A DNA stretch of 64,000 nt from Oerskovia flava (lineage in GTDB: Bacteria; Actinomycetota; Actinomycetes; Actinomycetales; Cellulomonadaceae). Position 1 is the first letter of the stretch. Every line of letters begins with the position of its first letter. The notes beneath the pieces were generated by a model. The model was given only the letters and a program-made list of their open reading frames with translations. It did not search any database and was not told where the DNA came from. The position numbers and the translations under genes were made by a program. Below, piece after piece: positions 35,055-43,084 of the stretch. The stretch covers positions 124,001-188,000 of the forward strand of contig NZ_JAOXSR010000005.1 in the NCBI RefSeq assembly GCF_026163685.1, in the 5' to 3' direction.

Positions 35055-35312
35055 TCAGGCCTCGGCGGCGACGATGTCGATGACCTTGCGGCCTCGGCGC
35101 GTGCCGAACTGGACGGCACCGGCCGTCAGGGCGAACAGGGTGTCGTCGCCACCGCGACCGACGTTGTTGCCCGGGTGGAAGTGCGTGCCGCGCTGGCGGA
35201 CGATGATCTCGCCGGCGCCCACGACCTGGCCGCCGAAGCGCTTCACACCGAGGCGCTGGGCGTTGGAGTCACGACCGTTGCGCGAGGAGCTCGCGCCCTT
35301 CTTGTGTGCCAT
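35055..35312 (-). CDS. rpmA: 50S ribosomal protein L27
   Basis: An 85-residue protein of the large subunit near the peptidyl transferase centre. The N-terminus [20 protein letters not shown] and the following [20 protein letters not shown] match L27 throughout, with [19 protein letters not shown] in the second half. It follows rplU by 83 bp in the standard rplU-rpmA-obg order. The ribosome binding site is CAGGTT before the ATG. Confidence 0.98.
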   Translation of the reverse strand: MAHKKGASSSRNGRDSNAQRLGVKRFGGQVVGAGEIIVRQRGTHFHPGNNVGRGGDDTLFALTAGAVQFGTRRGRKVIDIVAAEA

Positions 35313-35395
35313 GTCGAACCTGCTTTCGTGCTGAGGAAGTACGGGGGGGTCCAGCTGCGACGGCGCTCACCGGAACCGGGAGACCGTCGAGGGAG

Positions 35396-35716
35396 TCACT
35401 TGATGCCGGTGACCTTCAGGCGGGTCAGCTTCTGACGGTGACCCTGGCGCTTGCGGTAGCCGGTCTTGTTCTTGAACTTGAGGATCGTGATCTTCGGACC
35501 CTTCTCGTCCCGGACGACCTCGGCGGTGACCTTGACCTTCGCGAGCTTCGCCGCGTCGGTGGTCACCTTCTCCCCGTCCACCAGCAGGAGAGCGGGCAGC
35601 TCGACGGACTGGCCGGCGTCAGCCGACAGACGGTCGACGACGACGATATCGCCGACGGACACCTTCTCCTGGCGGCCACCGGCCTTGACGATCGCGTACA
35701 CCACGTTGTTGCTCAT
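35396..35716 (-). CDS. rplU: 50S ribosomal protein L21
   Basis: A 106-residue large-subunit protein, the usual size for L21. The family segments [19 protein letters not shown] and the C-terminal [20 protein letters not shown] are clear. It is the first gene of the rplU-rpmA-obg run. An AGAGAG sequence serves as ribosome binding site. A 9-bp inverted repeat in its leader, ending 11 bases before the ATG, may regulate it. Confidence 0.98.
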   Translation of the reverse strand: MSNNVVYAIVKAGGRQEKVSVGDIVVVDRLSADAGQSVELPALLLVDGEKVTTDAAKLAKVKVTAEVVRDEKGPKITILKFKNKTGYRKRQGHRQKLTRLKVTGIK

Positions 35717-35726
35717 CTCTCTTAGT

Positions 35727-35779
35727 CTGCGGCGTGCTCGTCATGGCTGACCGTCTTGGGGGTACTCGGTACGCCGCAG
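35727..35779 (-). promoter_or_regulatory. Inverted repeat in the rplU leader (candidate L21 regulatory structure)
   Basis: CTGCGGCGT on the mRNA (35779-35771) pairs perfectly with ACGCCGCAG (35735-35727) across 35 bases. The stem ends 11 bases before the rplU ATG and could gate ribosome access. A possible -10, TAACCT (35849-35844), would start transcription near 35837 and leave a leader of about 120 bases. Confidence 0.35.
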
Positions 35780-35898
35780 CGTGCGAGTGCGACCAGTCCA
35801 TGGGCACACGGGATCAGCGCGCATCCAAGCGCACCGACGCTCAAGGTTACGGACTGCGGGGCCGCAGGTCAAACAGGGCTCGTGGCTCGCGCAGCGGC

Positions 35899-36105
35899 TC
35901 AGTCGAGGACGAACGTGACCTCGAGCGCGACCTGCCACGCGACGATGTGCCCGTCACGCACCTCGACCTTCTGGTCCTTGACCCAGGCGCCGCTCACGTT
36001 GCGCAGCGTCGAGCTCGCCCGCTCGACCCCGATGCGCACGGCGTCCTCGAAGCTCGTCTCGGAGCGCGCGCTGATGTTCGTGATCCGTGCGACCGTCCCG
36101 CTCAT
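35899..36105 (-). CDS. Dodecin (flavin-binding protein)
   Basis: A 68-residue dodecin, a dodecameric protein that stores or sequesters flavins. Family segments are ITNISARSETSFEDAVRIGV and VKDQKVEVRDGHIVAWQVAL, which include the flavin-stacking Trp of dodecins. The ATG at 36105 has a GGAGG ribosome binding site. It is divergent from the methyltransferase gene and upstream of rplU with about 180 bases between them. Confidence 0.93.
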   Translation of the reverse strand: MSGTVARITNISARSETSFEDAVRIGVERASSTLRNVSGAWVKDQKVEVRDGHIVAWQVALEVTFVLD

Positions 36106-36258
36106 GTCGACCTCCACGTTGACGTGCGACCGCCCCGTTGCGGACGCACACAGACGAGCATGCCCGCCCCCGGCGCACCTCGCCACCGCTCGACATAGGC
36201 TCGCGGTAGGCCCGGGACAGGATCGAGACAGCATCAGCACGACCGGACGGAGGCGACC

Positions 36259-36909
36259 ATGGCGCAGGGCCGGGACGCACCCGTGGACGACGCCGTGGCC
36301 CGCGCGATGACCGCGCTCGACCGGCGCAGGTTCCTGCCGCCCGACCAACGGCCCCACGCGCACGAGGACCGCCCGCTGGCCATCGGCCACGAGCAGACGA
36401 GCTCCCAGCCGTCGACGGTCGCCGCGATGCTGCGGCTCCTCGCGGTACCTCCGGGCGCCCGCGTCCTCGACGTGGGCGCGGGCTCCGGGTGGACGACGGC
36501 GCTGCTCGCCCGCCTCGTCGGCCCCACCGGGAGCGTGCTGGGCCTCGAGCGGCACCGCGACCTGGCCCGCTGGGGCGCGGCCAACCTCTCGACGACCGGG
36601 ATGCCGTGGGCAGCGATCGAGCTCGCCGACGAGGGGACGTTGGGGCGTCCGGTCGTCGGCGGCTACGACCGGGTCCTCGTGTCCGCCGCCGCGACGGAGC
36701 TGCCCGAGGCGCTCCTGGAGCAGCTCGCCGTCGGCGGCCGGATGGTGATCCCGGTCCGGCACACCATGCTCCTCGTCGAACGGGACCGGGCCGGCGTGCG
36801 CACGAGCGAGCACGGATCGTACTCGTTCGTGCCGCTCGTCACCACGTCTCCGACGCGAGACGCAGGCGCTCCTCCAGACCGGCGACGACCACGTCGACCC
36901 CGAACGTGA
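36259..36909 (+). CDS. Protein-L-isoaspartate O-methyltransferase family protein
   Basis: A 216-residue SAM-dependent methyltransferase of the PCMT class, which repairs damaged aspartyl residues or performs a related methylation. The N-terminal segment RRRFLPPDQRPHAHEDRPLA and IGHEQTSSQPSTVAAML match PCMT; motif I is VLDVGAGSGWTTALLA. The methyltransferase core appears to end around SFVPLV (about residue 194); the last 20 residues are basic and read antisense through the 3' end of the TetR gene. GGAGG precedes the ATG. It is divergent from dodecin and convergent with the TetR gene, overlapping it by 71 bp. Confidence 0.9.
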   Translation: MAQGRDAPVDDAVARAMTALDRRRFLPPDQRPHAHEDRPLAIGHEQTSSQPSTVAAMLRLLAVPPGARVLDVGAGSGWTTALLARLVGPTGSVLGLERHRDLARWGAANLSTTGMPWAAIELADEGTLGRPVVGGYDRVLVSAAATELPEALLEQLAVGGRMVIPVRHTMLLVERDRAGVRTSEHGSYSFVPLVTTSPTRDAGAPPDRRRPRRPRT

Positions 36910-37450
36910 AGCGGTCCGTGGAGTCCTCTCCGGCCGCGGCGGCCCGTGCACTACCGGCCGACTGCTCCTCGATCGCGAAGCCGAGCACGTAGCTGAGCAG
37001 CGTCCCCCACGCCCGGGTCGCGTCCTCGGTCGAGAACCCCGCCGCGGTGAGGATCTCGAGCGGTTCCGCGATCGCCTCCCGGAGACGGTCGCCCGAGACG
37101 GTCGCCCCGCTGAACACCCGCGCCCCGTCACGACGCCCGAGCAGCATGGCCCGCACGTTCGCCGCGGACTCGCGCACGCACTCCTGCCAGGGCTCGCCCG
37201 CCGCGGTCGCCTCGTCCCAGGCCGCGCCCTCGATGAGGTCGCGGAGCATGGTCGTCGCCATCTCGGCGAGCAGGTCGGCCTTGCTCGCGAAGTGCCAGTA
37301 GAGCGCGGGGGCCTTCACACCGAGGTCGTCGGCCAGCCGGCGCAGCGTGAGCCCGTCGAGGCCGACCTCGTCGAGGAGCGCGAGCGCACCCCGCACGACG
37401 CGCTCGCGGTCGAGCCGCGCTGCCGCTCGTGGTGCCGTGCCTGCTCCCAC
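36839..37450 (-). CDS. TetR-family transcriptional regulator
   Basis: A 203-residue repressor. The N-terminal DNA-binding domain is clear: GALALLDEVGLDGLTLRRLA, then DDLGVKAPALYWHFASKADL, with the recognition helix in the latter. The C-terminal ligand domain is helical and resembles the classical TetR C-terminal type. The GTG start at 37450 has GGGAG about ten bases upstream. It is divergent from the flavodoxin-fold oxidoreductase gene, with a long dyad between them, so it probably represses both. The inducer is unknown. Confidence 0.94.
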   Translation of the reverse strand: MGAGTAPRAAARLDRERVVRGALALLDEVGLDGLTLRRLADDLGVKAPALYWHFASKADLLAEMATTMLRDLIEGAAWDEATAAGEPWQECVRESAANVRAMLLGRRDGARVFSGATVSGDRLREAIAEPLEILTAAGFSTEDATRAWGTLLSYVLGFAIEEQSAGSARAAAAGEDSTDRFTFGVDVVVAGLEERLRLASETW

Positions 37451-37513
37451 ACCCTGCTCCCGTCCGTCGGAGGATCTCGGCGAGCACCCTCCGGCGCCGC
37501 CCCGGCCTTGACA

Positions 37514-37565
37514 CCTTAACAATGTTCGGCAACTCTGTCGTGGTCCGACCTGAACACCGTTAAGG
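37514..37565. promoter_or_regulatory. TetR operator: two-arm dyad between divergent genes
   Basis: CCTTAACAATGTTC (37514-37527) and GAACACCGTTAAGG (37552-37565) are inverted copies agreeing at 12 of 14 bases, 24 bases apart. TTGACA at 37508-37513 could be the -35 for the oxidoreductase gene, so the first arm would lie in its promoter spacer. The right arm overlaps the AAGGAG ribosome binding site. Confidence 0.65.
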
Positions 37566-37573
37566 AGATCGCC

Positions 37574-38221
37574 GTGCGCGTCCTGCTCATCGTCAACCAC
37601 CCGTACGAGGGCAGCTTCAGCCGCGCTCTGGCCACCGCCGCCGCACGCGGCGCGGTCGCCGCCGGCCACGAGGTCGACGTCATCGACCTCGACGTGGACG
37701 GGTTCGACCCGGTCATGCGCCGCGACGACCTGGGAGCCTGGCGCGACCAGCGCTCGCTCGACCCGCTCGTCGCCGAGTACCAGGAACGGCTCTTCGCGGC
37801 CGACCACGTCGTGATGGTCTTCCCCGTGTGGTGGGAGGTCATGCCGGCGCTCACCAAGGGGTTCTTCGACAAGGTCCTCGTGCCCGGGACGACGTACACC
37901 GAGAACTCGATCGGGGCGCTCGTCGGCCGGTTCCACCACCTGCGGGGCGTCACGGTCGTCACGACCATGACCACACCGGGACCGGTCTACCGGTGGTGGT
38001 TCGGCAGCACCGTCCACAAGGCCGTCGTGCGCGGGGTGTTCCGCAAGCTCAGGGTCCGCCGGGTCCGCTGGGTGAACCACGCCCGGGTCGCCCAGGTGTC
38101 CCCCGAACGGCGCGCCGCGTGGCTGGCGTCGCTCGAGAGCCGGATGCACCGGCTCCCCCGGTCGAGCCGTCAGCCCGTGGGGGTGCCGGTTCCACGACGC
38201 CAGGGCGCGTCCGCGAGGTGA
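37574..38221 (+). CDS. NAD(P)H-dependent flavodoxin-fold oxidoreductase (NQO1/MdaB-like)
   Basis: A 215-residue flavin reductase of the Flavodoxin_2 family. The start RVLLIVNHPYEGSFSRAL is the FMN/FAD phosphate-binding region. FPVWWEVMPALTKGFFDKVL and GTTYTENSIGAL are family signatures. Such enzymes reduce quinones or other electrophiles by two electrons. The GTG start has AAGGAG six bases upstream. It is divergent from the TetR gene, a common arrangement in which quinone or drug stress induces the reductase. Its last 52 bases overlap the convergent tdk gene, and the C-terminal basic tail may be non-functional. Confidence 0.92.
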   Translation: MRVLLIVNHPYEGSFSRALATAAARGAVAAGHEVDVIDLDVDGFDPVMRRDDLGAWRDQRSLDPLVAEYQERLFAADHVVMVFPVWWEVMPALTKGFFDKVLVPGTTYTENSIGALVGRFHHLRGVTVVTTMTTPGPVYRWWFGSTVHKAVVRGVFRKLRVRRVRWVNHARVAQVSPERRAAWLASLESRMHRLPRSSRQPVGVPVPRRQGASAR

Positions 38222-38796
38222 ACCCGGCACCGCGCCTGGTAGGACTCCGCCCCGCCGACGTGCTCCGCCGCCGTCCGCAGGGCGTCGGCGGCGGGCGCCT
38301 CGAGCCGCACGTGGAACGCGGCGTCCGCGCCGCACACCCCGCACACCGCCGTCAGGCGATCCACCCGTTCGGCGAGCGCCCCGAGCTCCGAGACCGGTGC
38401 GAACGGCCGCGCGTCGAAGGTCACGTCGAGACCGGCGACCACGACGACGCAGCCCCGGTCGGCGAGCCGGCCCACGACGTCGAGCAGCCCCGGACCGAAG
38501 AACTGCGCCTCGTCGATCGCGACGAGCTCGACGTCGGCCCCGACGACGTCCTCGATCCGGGCCGCGTCGGTCACGGCACGCGACGGGATGTCCAGGCCGG
38601 AGTGCGAGGAGACGCGCCCGGCGCCCCGGCGGGTGTCGAGGGTGTGGCTCACGACCTCGACCGTGCGACCGGCGATGCGCGCGCGCCGCACCCGGCGCAT
38701 CAGCTCCTCGGACTTCCCGGCGAACATCGGGCCGGCGATGACCTCGACGTGCCCGCGGGGCGGCTCGCCGGGCCGTGTCTCGGCACGGCGGCTCAC
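38170..38796 (-). CDS. tdk: Thymidine kinase
   Basis: A 208-residue type II thymidine kinase that phosphorylates thymidine and deoxyuridine in the salvage pathway. The P loop is AGPMFAGKSEELMRRVRRAR (about 21-40), the catalytic region AIDEAQFFGPG and the thymidine-contact loop AGLDVTFDARPF. The zinc-binding Cys residues are in VCGVCG and CRVHL. The GTG start overlaps the acetyltransferase stop codon (GTGA), so it is translationally coupled. It is the last of three genes after rne. Confidence 0.96.
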   Translation of the reverse strand: MSRRAETRPGEPPRGHVEVIAGPMFAGKSEELMRRVRRARIAGRTVEVVSHTLDTRRGAGRVSSHSGLDIPSRAVTDAARIEDVVGADVELVAIDEAQFFGPGLLDVVGRLADRGCVVVVAGLDVTFDARPFAPVSELGALAERVDRLTAVCGVCGADAAFHVRLEAPAADALRTAAEHVGGAESYQARCRVHLADAPWRRGTGTPTG

Positions 38797-39398
38797 GGCG
38801 TGCTCGCCTCCCACTCGCGACGGAGCACGCCCATGACGACCGCGTCGTGGCGCACGCCGTCGACGACCCGCGCGTCGCGGAACCGGGCCTCCTCGACGAA
38901 GCCCAGCGCACGACCGACCGCGAGCATCGGACCGTTGCCCGACCACGTCGCGAAGTCCAGCCGCACCCAGTCCGTCACGGAGAACAGGTAGGTGGTCCAC
39001 AGCGCGAGCGCCTCACGCCCGACCCCGTGCCCCCGGACGGCGGGGTCGTAGACGCCGATGCCCATCCGCGCCCAGGACGTCTCGCGGGACTCCCAGTACC
39101 AGGACACGGTGCCCACGAGGCGGTCGTCGACGTCGGCCACGACCGCTCGGCCCGGCGGCAGCCCGGTCGAGCGGTCGCCACGAGTGGAGTCGGGGAGCCC
39201 GGCGACGTGGGCGTCGGCCTCGGCGTCCGTCGGCACCGGGTAGTACGGACCGTCCCACCGGTGCCACTCGTGCTCGGGGCGCAACCACTCCCGGTACGCG
39301 GAGACGTCCCGCGGGCGCCAGCCACGGAGCCGGGCTCGTCGCCCGACTCCGTAGACCGGCACGCCCGGGGACGTCGCCTCGGTGTGCTGGACCGTCAC
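38793..39398 (-). CDS. GNAT-family N-acetyltransferase (RimJ/RimL-like)
   Basis: A 201-residue acetyl-CoA-dependent acetyltransferase. The acetyl-CoA binding motif is GIGVYDPAVRGHGVGREAL, preceded by GTVSWYWESRETSWARMG. The C-terminal part (DWVRLDFATWSGNGPMLAVG, LGFVEEARFRDARVVDG) matches the RimJ/RimL or spermidine acetyltransferase group. The acceptor is unknown. Its start overlaps the rne stop by 4 bp. It sits between rne and tdk. Confidence 0.88.
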   Translation of the reverse strand: MTVQHTEATSPGVPVYGVGRRARLRGWRPRDVSAYREWLRPEHEWHRWDGPYYPVPTDAEADAHVAGLPDSTRGDRSTGLPPGRAVVADVDDRLVGTVSWYWESRETSWARMGIGVYDPAVRGHGVGREALALWTTYLFSVTDWVRLDFATWSGNGPMLAVGRALGFVEEARFRDARVVDGVRHDAVVMGVLRREWEASTP

Positions 39399-42300
39399 AC
39401 GCCCTCGCGGACGTCCTGGCCCTCTACCGCGTCAGCCACGACCACCATCTCGTCCGCGCCTTCGGCGTCTCCTTTGGCCGGCTCGGCGGCCTCCTCGGGC
39501 TCGGGCTCAGGCTCAGGTACGGCGGCGACCTGTGCGTCCTGGTCCTCGGTGTGCTCCGGGTCGACGTGCGCCTGCTCGGCCTCGCCGTGCTCGTCGTGCT
39601 CGGGGTGCTCGTGCGCGTGGGCCGCCGCCGCCGCGATCGTCGCGAGCGTCGCCTTGACCGCCTCACGCGCCTCGGAGGAGACCTCCGGCAGGACCGGGAC
39701 GACGGCCGCGGCCGGCGCGGACGCGTCCTTCGCCCCGCCGCGCTTGCGCCGGGCGCGTCCCCGCGACCCGTCGCCGTCGCCCGCCTCGGGCTGGCCGCCA
39801 GCCTGGTGGCCACCGCCACCACCGTTGCCGGCGCTGCTGCCCGACTTCTCGATCGGGGCGTCGTGCACGACGAAGCCTCGACCGTTGCAGTGGTCGCACG
39901 TCTCGCTGAACGCCTCGACGAGGCCCTGCCCGACCCGCTTGCGGGTCATCTGCACGAGCCCGAGGGACGTCACCTCGGCGACCTGGTGCTTCGTCCGGTC
40001 ACGGCCGAGGCACTCGACGAGCCGGCGCAGCACGAGGTCACGGTTGGACTCGAGGACCATGTCGATGAAGTCGATGACGATGATGCCGCCGATGTCCCGC
40101 AGCCGAAGCTGGCGGACGATCTCCTCGGCCGCCTCCAGGTTGTTGCGCGTCACCGTCTCCTCGAGCGTGCCGCCCGTGCCCGTGAACTTGCCGGTGTTGA
40201 CGTCGACGACCGTCATGGCCTCGGTCCGGTCGATGACGAGCGAACCACCCGAGGGCAGCCAGACCTTGCGGTCCATCCCCTTGGCGAGCTGCTCGTCGAC
40301 CCGGTGCTCGGCGAAGACGTCCTTCTCGGAGGTCCAGCGGCTCACCCGTTCGCGCAGGTCCGGCGCAAGCTCCTCGACGTACGAGGAGATCTCGCCCCAC
40401 GCGCCGTCGCCCTGGACGACCAACGACGAGAAGTCGTCGTTGAAGATGTCGCGCACGACCCGGATCGCGAGGTCCGGCTCGCCCTGGAGCAGCGCCGGGG
40501 CGTGCGTCGAGCTCTTGGCAGCCTTCTCGGTGATCGACTCCCACTGGTGGCGCAGGCGCTCGACGTCGGCCCGCAGCTCGTCCTCGCTCGCACCCTCGGC
40601 CGCGGTGCGCACGATGACGCCCGCGCCGTCGGGCACGACCTCCTTGAGGATCTTCTTGAGCCGCGCCCGCTCGGTGTCCGGCAGCTTGCGGGAGATGCCC
40701 GTCATCCCGCCACCGGGCACGAAGACCAGGTACCGACCGGCGAGCGTGACCTGCGACGTGAGGCGCGCGCCCTTGTGCCCGATCGGGTCCTTGGTGACCT
40801 GCACGAGCACGGAGTCGCCCGACTTCAGGGCCTGCTCGATGCGGCGCGGCTGGCCCTCGAGCCCTGCGGCGTCCCAGTTGACCTCGCCGGCGTAGAGGAC
40901 CGCGTTGCGGCCCTTGCCGACGTCGATGAACGCGGCTTCCATCGAGGGCAGGACGTTCTGGACGCGACCGAGGTAGACGTTGCCCGCCATCGAGACCTGC
41001 GACTGCTGGGAGACGTAGTGCTCGACGAGGACACCGTCCTCGAGCACGGCGATCTGCGTGCGGCCACCGCGCTCACGCACGACCATCGACCGTTCGACGG
41101 ACTCCCGGCGGGCGAGGAACTCGGCCTCGGTGATGATCTGACGGCGGCGACCGGCGTCACGCCCCTCACGGCGACGCTGGCGCTTCGCCTCGAGACGGGT
41201 CGAGCCCTTGAGCGCGGTGACCTCGTCGGACGAGGTGCGCTCGCGGGACGACCGTCCACGCGCCGGCGACGTGCTCTCGCCGCCCTCGCTGCGACCACCG
41301 CGGCGGCGACGCCGCCGACGGCGGCTCGAGCTGCCGTCGCCGCCCTCGTCGCTGTCGTCGGACTCGTCCTGCTCGGTGGCACCGGGCTCCGGCGCGGTCG
41401 CGTCGTCGCCGTCCACGACCTCGCCGGACCGCTCGGTCGGACGGTCCCCGCCGTTGTTGTCGTCGTCGGAGCCGCCCTCGCCACCCTGGCGGTTGCGGCG
41501 CCCGCGGCCTCCGCGGCGGCGACGACGACGCGGCGCGCCGCCCGGCTCACCGTCGTCCTCGTCGTCGAGACCCTCGGCGCCGTCGGCGTCCTCGTCGAAG
41601 TCCTCCGGGGCGAAGGCCTCGTCGGCGAGGTCGACGCCGTCCGCGACGAGCTCCGTCTCGAGGCGCTCCACCGCCTCGATGGCCGCCAGCTCGTCCTCGG
41701 AGAAGATCGCGGCGACCGCGTCCCGCGCCCGGTTGGGGGCGTCTGCCGCCGTGTCGCCGGAGGAGTCGTCCGATCGTGCGGTGCTCTTCTGCGCGGGCGC
41801 CGTGGCTCGCGTCGACGCCTCGGGCTCGACGGTCTTCGGCGGACCGGCCGGCGACTGCGCGCGGCGCGAGCGCCGCGGCGCCGCGGTGGCGTCGGGTGCC
41901 TGGAAGAGCAGCGCCGTCGTCGCAGGACGGGATGCGGGCGCAGCGTCGGCGGGGGCCGCCTGCGCCGGCACCTGGACGGTCGACTCCTGCTGCGACGCAG
42001 GCTCGGCCGGCTCGTTCGCGGACTTCTCGCTCGCGGCCGTGTCCTGCTCGACCGCAGGGGCCGACGTGGTGGCCGACGTCGCGCGGCGGCGTCGACGGGC
42101 AGGCGCCTTCTCGGCAGGCGCCTCGGCCGCGGGGGCCTCCGCCTCGGTCGCCACTGCGGCCGGTGCGGCCGGTGCGGACGCGGCCGTACCCGACTCGTCA
42201 GCGCTCGGCACCTCGGTGCCCTGCGCCTCGGCGGCCGGCGCCTTCTTCGTCCGGGAGGTCTTCTTCGCCGGAGCCTTGGTCACCGACGCCTTGCGGCGGC

Positions 42301-43084
42301 GGGTCGTCGTCTCGGCGGGTGCGTCGGACGCGGGCTCGTCGGGAGTGCTCGTGGGGTCCGTCGACTGCTCGGTGGCCGGTGCCTGCTCGGCGGGGACAGC
42401 CTGCTCGACCGCGTCCTGCGCGTTCGGTGCCGCGCTCGCGCGGCGACCGCTGCGACGGCGGGGTGCGCGGGCCTCGGGCTCGGCCGTTCCCAGCAGGGTG
42501 TCGGCGTCGGGCACGGTCACCGTACGGGGCGCGGAGGCCGGCTCGTCGGCACCGGCGCGCAGGCCGAACTCCGACAGGACGTCCAACGACTCGGCCGGCA
42601 CCGACCGGGTCGTGCTCCTGCGGGACCGGCGGGCGCGCCCGGTCCCGGTCTCCGGGGTCTCCGCCACGTCGGCGGGCACGTCGGCGGGCACGTCGAGGGG
42701 CGCTGCGGCCGCCTTCTTCGTCGGCGGGGTGGCCGGCGCGACGTCAGTGGTCACGGCGGGCGCGGCAGCGTCCGCGCCGTCGGCCGGTGCGGCGTCGGCC
42801 GCCGGGGTAGCGGTGGTCCGGGTGACACGACGTGAGGCGCGCTTCTTCGGCGCGGCGGGTGCCTCGGCGGGCTCGGCGGGCGCGCTCGTCGGCGTGCTCT
42901 GCTCGGTCGGTGTCGAGGCGGCCTCGGTCGTGGCGGCTACGGTGCTCCCGGTCTCGGGGGCTGCCGCTCGCGGTGCGGCGGCGCTGCGGGTGGCCCGCCG
43001 GCGGGGGGTCTTCTTCGCCGTCGTCGGCTCGGCGGGTGCGCCGCTCGAGTCGGTGGATGAGGCGGGAGTGGTCTCGGACGTCAC
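39395..43084 (-). CDS. rne: Ribonuclease E/G with very long disordered N-terminus
   Basis: A 1229-residue endoribonuclease central to mRNA decay and rRNA processing. Residues 1-640 are low-complexity Ala/Pro/Glu/Thr sequence with Arg/Lys clusters and short repeats (DVPADVPADV). The catalytic part runs from about 650: an S1 domain near 690-740 (GRVQNVLPSMEAAFIDVGKG), the active site DFIDM (about 1005) and the zinc-link CDHCNGRG (about 1065). The tail (1075-1229) is acidic and Ala-rich. The GTG at 43084 has AGGAG eight bases upstream. The actinobacterial form carries the disordered scaffold N-terminally, unlike E. coli RNase E. The open frame upstream to 43573 is a shadow. Confidence 0.95.
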   Translation of the reverse strand: MTSETTPASSTDSSGAPAEPTTAKKTPRRRATRSAAAPRAAAPETGSTVAATTEAASTPTEQSTPTSAPAEPAEAPAAPKKRASRRVTRTTATPAADAAPADGADAAAPAVTTDVAPATPPTKKAAAAPLDVPADVPADVAETPETGTGRARRSRRSTTRSVPAESLDVLSEFGLRAGADEPASAPRTVTVPDADTLLGTAEPEARAPRRRSGRRASAAPNAQDAVEQAVPAEQAPATEQSTDPTSTPDEPASDAPAETTTRRRKASVTKAPAKKTSRTKKAPAAEAQGTEVPSADESGTAASAPAAPAAVATEAEAPAAEAPAEKAPARRRRRATSATTSAPAVEQDTAASEKSANEPAEPASQQESTVQVPAQAAPADAAPASRPATTALLFQAPDATAAPRRSRRAQSPAGPPKTVEPEASTRATAPAQKSTARSDDSSGDTAADAPNRARDAVAAIFSEDELAAIEAVERLETELVADGVDLADEAFAPEDFDEDADGAEGLDDEDDGEPGGAPRRRRRRGGRGRRNRQGGEGGSDDDNNGGDRPTERSGEVVDGDDATAPEPGATEQDESDDSDEGGDGSSSRRRRRRRRGGRSEGGESTSPARGRSSRERTSSDEVTALKGSTRLEAKRQRRREGRDAGRRRQIITEAEFLARRESVERSMVVRERGGRTQIAVLEDGVLVEHYVSQQSQVSMAGNVYLGRVQNVLPSMEAAFIDVGKGRNAVLYAGEVNWDAAGLEGQPRRIEQALKSGDSVLVQVTKDPIGHKGARLTSQVTLAGRYLVFVPGGGMTGISRKLPDTERARLKKILKEVVPDGAGVIVRTAAEGASEDELRADVERLRHQWESITEKAAKSSTHAPALLQGEPDLAIRVVRDIFNDDFSSLVVQGDGAWGEISSYVEELAPDLRERVSRWTSEKDVFAEHRVDEQLAKGMDRKVWLPSGGSLVIDRTEAMTVVDVNTGKFTGTGGTLEETVTRNNLEAAEEIVRQLRLRDIGGIIVIDFIDMVLESNRDLVLRRLVECLGRDRTKHQVAEVTSLGLVQMTRKRVGQGLVEAFSETCDHCNGRGFVVHDAPIEKSGSSAGNGGGGGHQAGGQPEAGDGDGSRGRARRKRGGAKDASAPAAAVVPVLPEVSSEAREAVKATLATIAAAAAHAHEHPEHDEHGEAEQAHVDPEHTEDQDAQVAAVPEPEPEPEEAAEPAKGDAEGADEMVVVADAVEGQDVREGV

